A stretch of 18,905 nt of DNA from Acidobacteriota bacterium (GCA_021799945.1 JAJYZK010000012.1:1-18905); one strand, 5' to 3'; counted from the stretch's first letter, positions 7,127-14,887 are shown. Notes: a model not told the origin generated them from the letters alone. Numbers and translations are program-made.

Positions 7127-8263
7127 ATGAAAGGCGTCCGGCCGCACTCCCGGAGGCTGACCCTCAGCGATGTCGCCAAAGCCAGCGGCTTCTCGTCCTC
7201 CACCGTCTCGATCGTGCTGAATGAGGCGCCGCTTTCACGATATGTGGCGGCGCAAACGAAGCAGAAGATTCGCGAAACGGCCGAGCGTCTCGATTATCGT
7301 CCCGATGTCTTTGCCCGCTCCCTGCGCAGCCGGCGGAGCCACACCGTCGGAGTTCTGGTGGTGGATCTGGCGGACCCCTTCTGCACCCTGATCCTGCAGG
7401 GAATCGAACGGAAGCTGATGCAGACTCCCTATCTACCGATCATTATGGACGCGCACAACCAGCCGAACCAGGTGGAGCGGTACGTCAAAATGATGCTGGA
7501 GCGGCGGGTGGAAGGGCTCATCACGGTGGCCAACTGGCTCCTGTTCAAAATGGAGATTCTGGAGCAGGTCAGCGCTCACAGTCTGCCGAACTTTGTGGTG
7601 GGCCGCGGCTTACAATCGTCCCGGATCCACTCGGTGTCGGCCGACAACGAAACCGGCGGATACGCGGCCATGCGGCATCTCTACGAACTCGGGCATCGCC
7701 AGATCGCTTTTATCCGCGGCCCCCGCCGCCTGGCGGATACGCGCTTCCGCTGGAAGGGAGTGAGGCGTTTTGCGCGGGAGCATCACCTGCGCCTGCATCC
7801 GAAACTCACGCAGAGCCTGCCGGAGACCTCCGATTTCATGTCCAGCTTCGAATGCAGTCGGCGGCTTACCATCGGCCTGCTGGAGTCTGGAGAATGCTTT
7901 ACCGCTCTGTTGGCCTTCGACGACATCAGCGCCTACGGAGCCATCCGCGCTTTGACTGAGGCGGGACGTCAGGTTCCCGGGCACTGCTCGGTAATCGGTT
8001 TTGACGACATCCCCGCGGCGGCTCTGAGCAGTCCCGGCCTTACCACCGTCCGCCAGCCGATGCTGGAGATGGGGGAATACGCGGCCGAATACATTCTGCG
8101 ATCCCTGGAGGTTCGATCCCACGAGCTTCGATCCCAGGGGCCGGGCTCGCAGGCGAAAGAAGCTTTTCGCGGACAAAATCACTTGCTGGCCGCCGAGCTG
8201 GTCATCCGCGGCTCAACGGCGCCGCCCAGGCAGCAGGGTCAAAGCCTCTCCGGAGCGCTGTGA
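7127..8263 (+). CDS. LacI/GalR-family transcriptional regulator
   Basis: A 378-residue DNA-binding regulator. The LacI-type helix-turn-helix is at about residues 10-30 (LTLSDVAKASGFSSSTVSIV), followed by the hinge pattern RLDYRPDVFARSLRS and the start of the sugar-binding-like domain (GVLVVDLADPF). Later family marks are FIRGPRR, LLAFDDISAYGAIRAL and VIGFDDIPAAALSSPGLTTV. ATG 7127 is preceded by GGGAGGA at 5 bp; the open frame further upstream lacks family similarity. The effector is probably a sugar or related small molecule, but no sugar operon is in the window, so the target is unknown. The C-terminal part carries an extra 15-bp tandem duplication (8108-8137). It converges with the ArsB-like gene. 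Confidence 0.92.
   Translation: MKGVRPHSRRLTLSDVAKASGFSSSTVSIVLNEAPLSRYVAAQTKQKIRETAERLDYRPDVFARSLRSRRSHTVGVLVVDLADPFCTLILQGIERKLMQTPYLPIIMDAHNQPNQVERYVKMMLERRVEGLITVANWLLFKMEILEQVSAHSLPNFVVGRGLQSSRIHSVSADNETGGYAAMRHLYELGHRQIAFIRGPRRLADTRFRWKGVRRFAREHHLRLHPKLTQSLPETSDFMSSFECSRRLTIGLLESGECFTALLAFDDISAYGAIRALTEAGRQVPGHCSVIGFDDIPAAALSSPGLTTVRQPMLEMGEYAAEYILRSLEVRSHELRSQGPGSQAKEAFRGQNHLLAAELVIRGSTAPPRQQGQSLSGAL
8108..8137 (+). repeat. Tandem 15-bp duplication inside the lacI-type gene
   Basis: GAGGTTCGATCCCAC (8108-8122) is followed directly by GAGCTTCGATCCCAG (8123-8137), two mismatches in 15. In frame it encodes EVRSH-ELRSQ at residues 328-337, within a stretch before LLAAELVIRGST that is longer than usual for the family. 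It looks like a recent in-frame slippage duplication in a loop. Confidence 0.75.
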
Positions 8264-8358
8264 AGGATTGAAGCTCCGTTCGAAGGGTGTTTTCCCGGGG
8301 AAATCAATCCACTCCGTTCATTCCGCGCCGAGCACACCTTACGCGTTCGCGACTCCGG

Positions 8359-9633
8359 TCAGATCCCGAAGACGGCGTGCAGAAACAGCAATCCGCCGAC
8401 CGAGGCCAGAATCGCTGCGGGCATGGCCAGCAGGCCGGCCTTCAGAAAATCCGCGGCGCTCACGTGGAGGCCTTCCCTCCTCAAGGCGATCAGCCAAAGA
8501 ACGGTTGCCAGGGAGCCGGTCACCGACAGATTCGGGCCCAGATCGACTCCGATCAGCGTGGCGTTCGCCAGCAGCCCGTGGACGCCCGCAGCGCGCAGCG
8601 TGGTTCCGGCCAGGAGTCCGAGCGGCAGGTTATTGACCAGGTTGTTTGCGGCTCCCACGCCGAAGGCGGTGGCCAAGGCCCCAGAACCGGGCGCCCGGCC
8701 GCGGAGCCAGGCCAGCGCGGCCTGCGTATAGCCGAGAGCGCCGTAATTCTCTGCCGCGCGCACCATCACGAAGAGCCCGGCGACCAGCGCGAGCGTGGCC
8801 CAGCTTATCTCCCCGGCGAGAGGAGCGGGGCTGGTCCGCTCTTTGCCGCACAGCACCGCAACCAGCAGCAGCGCCGCCATGCAGGTGGGAAGTCCGAGGT
8901 TCCATCGCAGCGCGGAGACGGTCAGCAGCAGGGCCACGACCAGCCCCAGGCCACAGAGCACGAGCTTTCCGGCGGGCGTCAGGCGCGCATCCTCCACCTC
9001 CAGCTCCACCGCGGCCCGCAGGCTGGAACGGAAGTAGAGCCTGAGGACAAGATAGGTAACGACAATGGAAAGGATGGAAGGGAGCTCGAAGGCCGCCAGC
9101 CAGCGCGCCAGAGGAGGCATGGTCCGGTGGAAGACCACCAGGTTCGCCGGATTGGATATCGGGAGCACAAACGAGGCCGCGTTGGCGATCATGGCGCAGG
9201 CGAACAGATAGGGCAGCGGCGCGGCCTTCGCCTTGCGCACCGCCGCCAGAATGGCCGGGGTGAGAACTACGGCGGTTGCATCGTTGGACAGGCAGGCGGT
9301 GACCGCGGCTCCGGCCGCGTAGACCAGCAGAAAGAGGCGCGAAGACCGGCCGCGCGCGCCGCGCACCGCTTTTGAGGATACCCAGTGAAAGACCCCATGC
9401 TCGCGGCCCAGCCCGGAGAGCAGCATCATGCCCAGCAGAAAGAAGTAGACGTCGGAGCCGCCGGCTATGGCGCGCGCGGCCGCGGAGGGAGAAATGAACC
9501 GGAAGGCCACCAGCAGCAGGGCGCCGGAGCCCACCCACCAGGCCTCCGGGATATTGCGGGGGCGAATCAGCATGAGCGAGATGCTCCCCGCTACGATTGC
9601 GTACAGCAGGAGATGCGCGCCGGGCAGAGCCAT
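8359..9633 (-). CDS. ArsB/NhaD-superfamily permease (arsenite-efflux-like)
   Basis: A 424-residue polytopic inner-membrane protein, close to the length of ArsB (about 429). Family marks in order: LMLIRPRNIPEAWWVG near the N-terminus, CLSNDATAVVLTPAILA, LPISNPANLVVF, AANNLVNNLPLGLLAG, and GVDLGPNLSVTGSLATVLWL near the C-terminus. These match the two inverted NPAN/NNLP re-entrant regions of ArsB-type ion transporters. The start is chosen at ATG 9633 because the protein then opens with the first membrane segment; ATG 9654 is an in-frame alternative and the frame is open to 9804. No arsR, arsC or arsA lies nearby, so arsenite export is only the likeliest role; another anion is possible. Confidence 0.85.
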   Translation of the reverse strand: MALPGAHLLLYAIVAGSISLMLIRPRNIPEAWWVGSGALLLVAFRFISPSAAARAIAGGSDVYFFLLGMMLLSGLGREHGVFHWVSSKAVRGARGRSSRLFLLVYAAGAAVTACLSNDATAVVLTPAILAAVRKAKAAPLPYLFACAMIANAASFVLPISNPANLVVFHRTMPPLARWLAAFELPSILSIVVTYLVLRLYFRSSLRAAVELEVEDARLTPAGKLVLCGLGLVVALLLTVSALRWNLGLPTCMAALLLVAVLCGKERTSPAPLAGEISWATLALVAGLFVMVRAAENYGALGYTQAALAWLRGRAPGSGALATAFGVGAANNLVNNLPLGLLAGTTLRAAGVHGLLANATLIGVDLGPNLSVTGSLATVLWLIALRREGLHVSAADFLKAGLLAMPAAILASVGGLLFLHAVFGI

Positions 9634-9834
9634 CGCTCGCGAGTGTTCCTCCATATGAGGCCGGTCTCTTGCCAACGACGGCCTGCGGGCGCCCAGACGG
9701 ATCGGCCGGCGAGGAGATGGTACCAAAGTGGTGCGCCGCAACTCCTCCATGGTGCGGCGAGCCCGGTGAAATGCCTGCCCGGCGGCGTGATCGGTGGACC
9801 GCACGATCGAGCCGCGTCGGAGGTGGCGGGCGGG

Positions 9835-9863
9835 TTGACAGCGAGGGCGCGGGCAGTTAGCTT
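9835..9863 (+). promoter_or_regulatory. Sigma-70-type promoter of the his operon
   Basis: A perfect TTGACA (9835-9840) is followed after 17 bp by TAGCTT (9858-9863), which keeps the T1, A2 and T6 of the -10 consensus. Transcription would start near 9869-9871, only 3-5 nt before the leader-peptide ATG at 9874. Confidence 0.65.
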
Positions 9864-9873
9864 TTTAGTAGCA

Positions 9874-9951
9874 ATGCGAGTCCGCGCACACCATCGGCGC
9901 TTCCAGCATCACCACGGGGTGAGTGTGTCGGCGGATGGTTTCGGCCTATAG
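9874..9951 (+). CDS. hisL: Histidine-rich leader peptide of the his operon
   Basis: A 25-codon ORF, ATG 9874 to TAG 9949-9951, reading MRVRAHHRRFQHHHGVSVSA then DGFGL. Five of its 25 residues are His, as a pair (codons 6-7, 9889-9894) and a triplet (codons 12-14, 9907-9915). It lies between a good promoter and a strong terminator-like hairpin upstream of hisI, which is the layout of ribosome-mediated attenuation as known for the E. coli his leader. When histidyl-tRNA is short, ribosomes should stall at these codons and alter RNA folding. There is no Shine-Dalgarno, and the predicted transcript starts a few bases before the ATG. The peptide itself probably has no function. Its role is inferred from layout; I have no expression data. 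Confidence 0.8.
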   Translation: MRVRAHHRRFQHHHGVSVSADGFGL

Positions 9952-10010
9952 CAGGCCTGGAAATCAGGATCGAGAAAAGCCCGCCGACGCACAGCGCCGG
10001 CGGGCTTTTC
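9882..10010 (+). promoter_or_regulatory. his attenuator: competing leader RNA structures
   Basis: Four segments can pair in exclusive ways. Segment 1 (9882-9891, CCGCGCACAC) pairs with segment 2 (9923-9934, GTGTGTCGGCGG), leaving a 2-nt bulge. Segment 2 can instead pair over 12 bp (one G-U) with segment 3 (9981-9992, CCGCCGACGCAC). That uses bases 9981-9986 of the terminator's 5' arm, so it prevents the terminator at 9974-10010. Segment 1 overlaps the first two His codons, so a ribosome stalled there would free segment 2 to form the antiterminator. A ribosome at the stop codon (9949-9951) would cover segment 2 and allow termination. A small stem (9909-9913 with 9918-9922) fits inside the 1:2 structure. 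Pairings were found by eye; energies were not calculated. Confidence 0.75.
9974..10010 (+). terminator. Intrinsic terminator of the his leader (attenuator)
   Basis: GAAAAGCCCGCCG (9974-9986) is perfectly complementary to CGGCGGGCTTTTC (9998-10010), giving a 13-bp stem with an 11-nt loop. The 3' arm ends in TTTT, and a second TTTT follows at 10015-10018. It lies 22 bp after the leader stop and 42 bp before the hisI start. Confidence 0.85.
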
Positions 10011-10052
10011 TGCGTTTTAAGACCTTTGAGAAAGGACCATGGGAGTACGGAG

Positions 10053-10412
10053 ATGACTGAATCCGTAAAGATCGATTTCGCGAAGATGGACGGACTGGTT
10101 CCCGGGATCGTGCAGGATGCGCGCAGCGGGCGGATGCTGATGCTGGGGTTTTTGAACGAGGACTCCTATCGCAAGACTCTGGAGACCGGATATGTGACCT
10201 TCTGGAGCCGAACCCGGAAGAAGCTTTGGATGAAGGGCGAAAGCAGCGGCAACCGCCTGCGCGTGGTGGATGCCAGCACCGACTGCGACCAGGACGCGAT
10301 GCTCTTCCGCGTGGAGGTGGAAGGGGATGGACTTGTCTGCCATGAGGGCACGGTGAGCTGTTTCACGAAGAATCTCCCGCTGGCGACGGCGGAGAAGGCC
10401 GAGGCGAGATGA
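10053..10412 (+). CDS. hisI: Phosphoribosyl-AMP cyclohydrolase
   Basis: A 119-residue HisI that should open the purine ring of phosphoribosyl-AMP (third step of histidine synthesis, cytoplasm). Family marks are MLMLGFLNEDSYRKTLETG, the FWSRTRKKLWMKGESSGN stretch, the Mg-binding STDCDQDA and the zinc-type Cys positions in LVCHEGTVSCF. The length corresponds to HisI alone: the HisE (phosphoribosyl-ATP pyrophosphatase) domain found in fused HisIE is absent. ATG 10053 is used, with GGGAG at 10041-10045; a TTG at 10026 in the same frame is less likely. It is the first structural gene of the operon and overlaps hisG by 4 bp. Confidence 0.95.
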   Translation: MTESVKIDFAKMDGLVPGIVQDARSGRMLMLGFLNEDSYRKTLETGYVTFWSRTRKKLWMKGESSGNRLRVVDASTDCDQDAMLFRVEVEGDGLVCHEGTVSCFTKNLPLATAEKAEAR

Positions 10413-11287
10413 TGGCGGAAAAGCTCATGCTGGGAATTCCAAAGGGCAGCCTGCAGGAGGCGACCGTCGCTCTCTTTGAGCGAGCCGGCTGGAGAATTTA
10501 CGCCAACGGACGCTCCTACTTTCCTTCGATCGACGACCCGGAGATCGAGTGCATGCTGATTCGCGCGCAGGAGATGGCGCGGTATGTGGACAAGGGCGTG
10601 CTGGACGCCGGCCTCACCGGCATCGACTGGGTGGTGGAGAGCGGGCGCAACCTGACCAGCGTGACCAGCCTCACCTATTCCAAGCAGACGCGGACCAAGG
10701 TTCGCTGGGTCCTGGCGGTTCCGGAAAACTCCCCTTACGAAAAGGCGGAGGATCTGGCCGGCAAGGTGATCGCCACGGAGCTGGTGGAGGTGACCCGGCA
10801 ATACTTCGAGCGAAAAAAGGTCCCGGTGAAGGTCGAATTCAGTTGGGGCGCCACCGAAGTGAAGCCGCCGACCCTGGCCGACGCCATTGTGGAAATTACG
10901 GAGACGGGCAGCTCGCTGCGCGCCAACCGCTTGCGCATCCTCGACACGGTTATGGAAAGCGAGACACATCTGATCGCCAATCCGCGCGCCTACCAGGATC
11001 CATGGAAGAAGCAGAAGATCGATAACCTCGCCCTTATGCTCAACGGCGCAATCGCGGCTCGGGGCCGGGTGGGGCTGATGATGAACGCGCCAAAGAAGGA
11101 TCTGGAGCAAATCCTGGCGTTGCTCCCTTCTCTCAATTCACCCACCGTCTCCGCCTTGAGCGAATCGGGCTGGGTCGCGGTGAATACGGTGCTGGAGGAG
11201 AGCGTGTTGCGGGACGTAGTCCCGAAGCTGAAGAACGCGGGAGCGGCGGGGATTGTGGAATATCCGCTGAACAAGATCGTTTACTGA
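10409..11287 (+). CDS. hisG: ATP phosphoribosyltransferase, long form
   Basis: A 292-residue HisG that commits PRPP and ATP to histidine synthesis. The length indicates the long form, with a C-terminal regulatory domain (about residues 215-292) for histidine feedback, so no HisZ partner is expected. Family marks: GIPKGSLQEAT at the N-terminus, DAGLTGIDW, and the PRPP-binding signature ADAIVEITETGSSLRANRL, where Glu replaces the more usual Asp after the Val. The start ATG overlaps the hisI stop (ATGA), which implies translational coupling. A second ATG directly follows (10412), so the N-terminus may be one residue shorter. Confidence 0.96.
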   Translation: MMAEKLMLGIPKGSLQEATVALFERAGWRIYANGRSYFPSIDDPEIECMLIRAQEMARYVDKGVLDAGLTGIDWVVESGRNLTSVTSLTYSKQTRTKVRWVLAVPENSPYEKAEDLAGKVIATELVEVTRQYFERKKVPVKVEFSWGATEVKPPTLADAIVEITETGSSLRANRLRILDTVMESETHLIANPRAYQDPWKKQKIDNLALMLNGAIAARGRVGLMMNAPKKDLEQILALLPSLNSPTVSALSESGWVAVNTVLEESVLRDVVPKLKNAGAAGIVEYPLNKIVY

Positions 11288-11300
11288 GAAGGGAAGCAGG

Positions 11301-12572
11301 ATGAAGCTGGCAAGGACCGGGGGGCGCGGCTCGTGGCGGGCGCAGCGTCTGCTGGAGAGCCTGGAGCACAGAGGCGCCGGCGGGTCGGCGCAGGCCATTC
11401 CGGTGGTGGAGGAGATTGTCCGCGCGGTTCGCAGGGGAGGAGACCGGGCGCTGCGGCGCTACTCGGCCCGGTTCGATGGTCTTGCTCCCCGGCAGGCCTT
11501 CGCCGTCGATCGCGAAGAAATGGAGGAGGCTCGACGCGCGCTCTCCCCGGCTCTGCGGAGGGCGATGGAGTCGGCGGCGAAAAATATCCGCTCCTTCGCC
11601 CGGCGCCAGATGCCGAAGGAGTGGAGCGAGACAACTGGCGGGCTTACCAGAGGCCAGCGCATCCGGCCCATCGCCTCCGTCGGATGTTATGTCCCGGGAG
11701 GCAGGTATCCGTTGCCCTCGACGATGCTGATGACGGTGATTCCAGCGCAGGTGGCCGGGGTGGAGAGGATCGCCGTGGCTTCGCCGCATCCGGCGAAGGA
11801 GACGCTGGCTGCGGCGGCGATGCTGGACATCCGGACCTTCTATCGCATCGGCGGCGCGCAGGCGGTGGCCGCGCTGGCCTATGGCACGGAAAGCGTGCCG
11901 CGCGTGGATAAGGTGGTGGGACCGGGGAACCGATTTGTCACCGCGGCCAAGAGGATGGTGTCCTTCGACTGCGGAATCGACATGCTGGCCGGCCCCACGG
12001 AGATTGTGGTTTGCAGCGAGCGCGGCGATCCGGAGGGAATCGCCGCGGATCTGGCGGCCCAGGCGGAGCACGATCCGGATGCGCTCGCGATCTTTGTCAC
12101 CACCCGGGAGGATCTCGCGCGCCAGGTGGTCCGCCGGGTGCATGACCGGGTGAAGGGCAACCCCATCGCGAAGCAGGCCATTGCGGCCAACGGCGTGGCC
12201 ATCGTCGCTGCTTCGGCGGCCGAGGCCCAGGCCATCGTGAACCGTCTGGCCCCCGAACATCTCACGGTGGATGCGGCGGAAGATCTGGACTGGGTGCGCA
12301 GCGCAGGGTCTGTGTTTATCGGAAAGCATTCGCCGCAGCCCATGGGCGATTATGTGTCAGGGCCGAACCATACGCTGCCTACCGGTGGCCTGGCCCGGCA
12401 GCGGGGCGGATTGAGCGTGATGGACTACTTGAAAGTGATTACCGTACAGCAATACACGGCGGACGGATTGCGCCGGCTGGGCCCGCAGGCGATTGCGCTG
12501 GCCGAGGCGGAGGGCCTGCGCGGCCACGCCGAGGCCGTGCGCGCCAGGGGGATCGATGCCGGAAATCGTTAG
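11301..12572 (+). CDS. hisD: Histidinol dehydrogenase
   Basis: A 423-residue zinc enzyme that oxidises histidinol to histidine in two NAD-dependent steps. Length is normal (about 430). The family signatures are VGCYVPGGRYPLPSTMLMT, KVVGPGNRFVTAAKR and AGPTEIVV. Expected zinc ligands and catalytic residues are present: Gln254 and His257 (AQAEHDPDA), Glu319-His320 (APEHL) and Asp350 (MGDYVSGPNHTLPTG). A His near the C-terminus (RGHAEAVRARG) matches the last zinc ligand. ATG 11301 follows hisG by 13 bp with a GGGAAGCAGG region before it. The gene ends 17 bp inside hisC. Confidence 0.96.
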   Translation: MKLARTGGRGSWRAQRLLESLEHRGAGGSAQAIPVVEEIVRAVRRGGDRALRRYSARFDGLAPRQAFAVDREEMEEARRALSPALRRAMESAAKNIRSFARRQMPKEWSETTGGLTRGQRIRPIASVGCYVPGGRYPLPSTMLMTVIPAQVAGVERIAVASPHPAKETLAAAAMLDIRTFYRIGGAQAVAALAYGTESVPRVDKVVGPGNRFVTAAKRMVSFDCGIDMLAGPTEIVVCSERGDPEGIAADLAAQAEHDPDALAIFVTTREDLARQVVRRVHDRVKGNPIAKQAIAANGVAIVAASAAEAQAIVNRLAPEHLTVDAAEDLDWVRSAGSVFIGKHSPQPMGDYVSGPNHTLPTGGLARQRGGLSVMDYLKVITVQQYTADGLRRLGPQAIALAEAEGLRGHAEAVRARGIDAGNR

Positions 12573-13647
12573 ACAGGCCTGCCCGGAGCCGCGCGCCGCC
12601 ATCCGGCGCATTCCCGAATATCATCCTCCCCTGGGTTCGCGGGAGGGGATGCGGCTGGATTTCAACGAAAATACCTATGCCTGCTCGCCCCGAGTTCTGG
12701 AAGCGCTGGGTCGGCTGGCCGCAGCGGATTTGACGCGGTACCCGGAGCGGGGCCAGGTGGAGGCGAAGGTGGCCGGTTCGCTCGGCCTCCGTCCGGAAGA
12801 GGTGCTGCTCACCAACGGCGTGGATGAGGCCATCCACGTGGTGTGTCAAACCTTTTTGGATCGCGGGGACGAGTTTCTCATGCCCGTGCCCACCTACGCC
12901 ATGTATGAGATCTACGGCTCCGGCGCGGAGGGCGTGCTGCGCCGGATTCCCTGCGGACCGGACTTTGCCTTTCCCGGGAGTGAGCTCCTGCAGGCGGTGA
13001 CTCCGCGCACGCGGCTGATCGCGATTGCGAACCCCAATAGCCCGACAGGCGCGGCGGTGAGCCGCGAGCGGATTCTCGAGGTTCTCGAGCAGGCGCCGCA
13101 GGCCGTGGTGCTGGTGGATGAGGCCTATTTCCACTTTTTCGGCGAGACGGTTCTCGACTTGGTGGGTAAGGTCCCCAACCTCATCGTAGCCCGGACCTTT
13201 TCCAAGGCCTACGGGCTGGCGGCCCTGCGGGTGGGCGTGCTGGCCGCCGGGGCTGGGGTGCAGCGGTGGCTGCGGGCGGTCATCTCTCCGTACAGCGTGA
13301 ATGCTCTGGCCTTAGCCTGTCTGCCGGCGGCGCTGGACGACGCCGCCTACCTGCAATGGTATGTCGGGGAGGTGAAGTTGGCGCGGGAAGAGATGGCGCA
13401 GGGCCTGCGGCGGCTGGGCGCGCCGTTCTGGCCCAGCCATGGGAATTTCATTCTGACCCGGATCGGCCCCGCCCACGCTGCGTTTGTGCAGGCCATGCGG
13501 CGCCGCGGCGTGCTTACGCGCGACCGCTCCCGGGATTATGGATGCGAGGGCTGCGTCCGCATCACGGTGGGCCCCCGCGAGCAAACCCGGCAGGCCATGC
13601 AGGCGATCGAAGAGTCTCTGCGCGAGATCGGCTGGGAGAGGCCATGA
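12556..13647 (+). CDS. hisC: Histidinol-phosphate aminotransferase
   Basis: A 363-residue fold-type I PLP aminotransferase that should make histidinol phosphate from imidazole-acetol phosphate and glutamate. Family marks are LDFNENTYACSP at the N-terminus, LTNGVDEAIHVVCQTFLDRG, the NPNSPTGAAVSRE turn, VLVDEAYFHF and the PLP lysine Lys217 in ARTFSKAYGLAALRVG. The C-terminal CVRITVGPREQ is also typical. The frame is open upstream, but ATG 12556 preceded by AGGGGG is used; it overlaps the end of hisD by 17 bp. Its stop overlaps the hisB start (ATGA). Paralogous HisC-type enzymes exist, but the operon context settles the role. Confidence 0.95.
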   Translation: MPEIVRQACPEPRAAIRRIPEYHPPLGSREGMRLDFNENTYACSPRVLEALGRLAAADLTRYPERGQVEAKVAGSLGLRPEEVLLTNGVDEAIHVVCQTFLDRGDEFLMPVPTYAMYEIYGSGAEGVLRRIPCGPDFAFPGSELLQAVTPRTRLIAIANPNSPTGAAVSRERILEVLEQAPQAVVLVDEAYFHFFGETVLDLVGKVPNLIVARTFSKAYGLAALRVGVLAAGAGVQRWLRAVISPYSVNALALACLPAALDDAAYLQWYVGEVKLAREEMAQGLRRLGAPFWPSHGNFILTRIGPAHAAFVQAMRRRGVLTRDRSRDYGCEGCVRITVGPREQTRQAMQAIEESLREIGWERP

Positions 13648-14279
13648 CGGCGGCGGCGAGGGCGACGGCGGGGAAGGCCCGGGGAGTGCGCCGGCGGCGG
13701 GCGGAGATCCTCCGCAATACAACGGAGACCAGGATCGCTCTCAAGTTGACCATTGAGGGAACCGGACGGTACCGGGTGAAGACGGGAATCCGCTTCTTCG
13801 ACCACATGCTGGAGCTCTTCACTCGTCACGGGGCCTTCGATCTGGAGCTGCTGTGCGAAGGCGATCTGGACGTGGACCAGCACCATACCGTCGAAGATGT
13901 GGGCATCGCCCTGGGAGAAGCCTTCGAGCGAGCTCTCGGCGACAAGAAGGGCATCCTGCGGGCCGGATATTTCCTGATGCCCATGGACGAGACGCTGGGC
14001 CTCGCCGCGGTGGACTTGAGCGGACGCGTCTCCTGTGTCGTTGAGACCAAAGTGAGAACCCGCCTGGTCGGCGATTTGCAGAGCGAACTGGTGGAGGATT
14101 TTTTTGAAGGATTCGCGCGCGGAGCGCGCGCCAACGTGCACCTGAAGACCGTATACGGCCGATCCAATCACCACAAGATCGAGGCCTTGTTCAAGGCCTT
14201 CAGCCGGGCGTTGCGCGTGGCCTGCTGCAAAGACAAACAGCTCGGCGCGATGCTGCCCAGCACCAAGGGCCTGCTATGA
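13644..14279 (+). CDS. hisB: Imidazoleglycerol-phosphate dehydratase
   Basis: A 211-residue monofunctional IGP dehydratase that converts imidazole glycerol phosphate to imidazole acetol phosphate using two Mn ions. The metal-binding motifs are visible: FFDHMLE at 51-57, RHG at 61-63, HHTVEDVGI from His80, and GRSNHHKIEALFKA with His176-His177. It lacks the phosphatase domain of the enterobacterial HisB fusion, so histidinol phosphatase must be encoded elsewhere. It has an Arg-rich N-terminal tail of about 20 residues before the fold. The start overlaps the hisC stop by 4 bp, as does the end with hisH. Confidence 0.96.
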   Translation: MTAAARATAGKARGVRRRRAEILRNTTETRIALKLTIEGTGRYRVKTGIRFFDHMLELFTRHGAFDLELLCEGDLDVDQHHTVEDVGIALGEAFERALGDKKGILRAGYFLMPMDETLGLAAVDLSGRVSCVVETKVRTRLVGDLQSELVEDFFEGFARGARANVHLKTVYGRSNHHKIEALFKAFSRALRVACCKDKQLGAMLPSTKGLL

Positions 14280-14887
14280 GCGAGCGGCAGGGGATTGCGG
14301 TCATCGATTACAAAGCCGGCAACGCCACGTCGGTGCTCAAGGCCTTGCGGGCGCTGGGCCAGTCCGCTGAGATTACCGCCGATCCGGCCCGGATTACGGC
14401 GGCGGGGAAGCTCGTGCTGCCGGGCGTGGGCCATTTTCAGGCTACCGGACGGCTCGAAGCGAGCGGCATCGCCGCCGCGATTCGCGAGTCCATCGCGCGG
14501 GGCGCGCCGTTTTTGGGCATCTGCGTCGGCATGCAGTGGCTCTTCGAGGGCAGTGCGGAGGCGGAGGGATGGCCCGGGCTGGGCGCATTTCCCGGGCGCT
14601 GCGAGCACTTTCCCTCGGCCGTCAAGGCCCCCCATGTCGGCTGGAACCAGGTGCGCGTTGCGCCGCAGTCGCGCCTGATGCGCGGCGTCGAGAGTGGCTC
14701 CTACTTTTATTACAGCCACTCGTTCCGCGGCCCGGTAGCGCCGCAAACCGTTGCGGTGACCGATTACGGCGGCGAGTTTTCCGCGGCTGTGGAGCGGGGC
14801 AATGTGATGGGCGTGCAATTTCATCCGGAGAAGTCCGGCCCCGCCGGACTGCGGGTTCTACAAAACTTTGTGGAGCTTGCATGCTGA
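14276..14887 (+). CDS. hisH: Imidazole glycerol phosphate synthase, glutaminase subunit
   Basis: A 203-residue class I glutamine amidotransferase subunit. It releases ammonia from glutamine and feeds it to HisF. The catalytic triad is present: Cys83 in LGICVGMQWLF, and His183 with Glu185 in GVQFHPEKS. The N-terminal IAVIDYKAGNATSV and VLPGVGHF match HisH. Its start overlaps the hisB stop (ATGA) and its stop overlaps the hisF start (ATGCTGA), as expected for two subunits made together in one complex. Confidence 0.96.
   Translation: MSERQGIAVIDYKAGNATSVLKALRALGQSAEITADPARITAAGKLVLPGVGHFQATGRLEASGIAAAIRESIARGAPFLGICVGMQWLFEGSAEAEGWPGLGAFPGRCEHFPSAVKAPHVGWNQVRVAPQSRLMRGVESGSYFYYSHSFRGPVAPQTVAVTDYGGEFSAAVERGNVMGVQFHPEKSGPAGLRVLQNFVELAC

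Noticed and set aside
6713..7147. A 144-codon minus-strand frame in the gap before the LacI-type gene
   Set aside because: No domain, signal or hydrophobic pattern, and it overlaps the start of the regulator gene on the other strand.
8291..8303. TTTCCCGGGGAAA palindrome between convergent genes
   Set aside because: It is too short a stem with a 1-nt centre and no T-run on either strand, so it is not called a terminator.
9634..9804. N-terminal extension of the ArsB-like protein
   Set aside because: The extra residues are Arg/Pro-rich and come before the first membrane segment, where the family normally starts.
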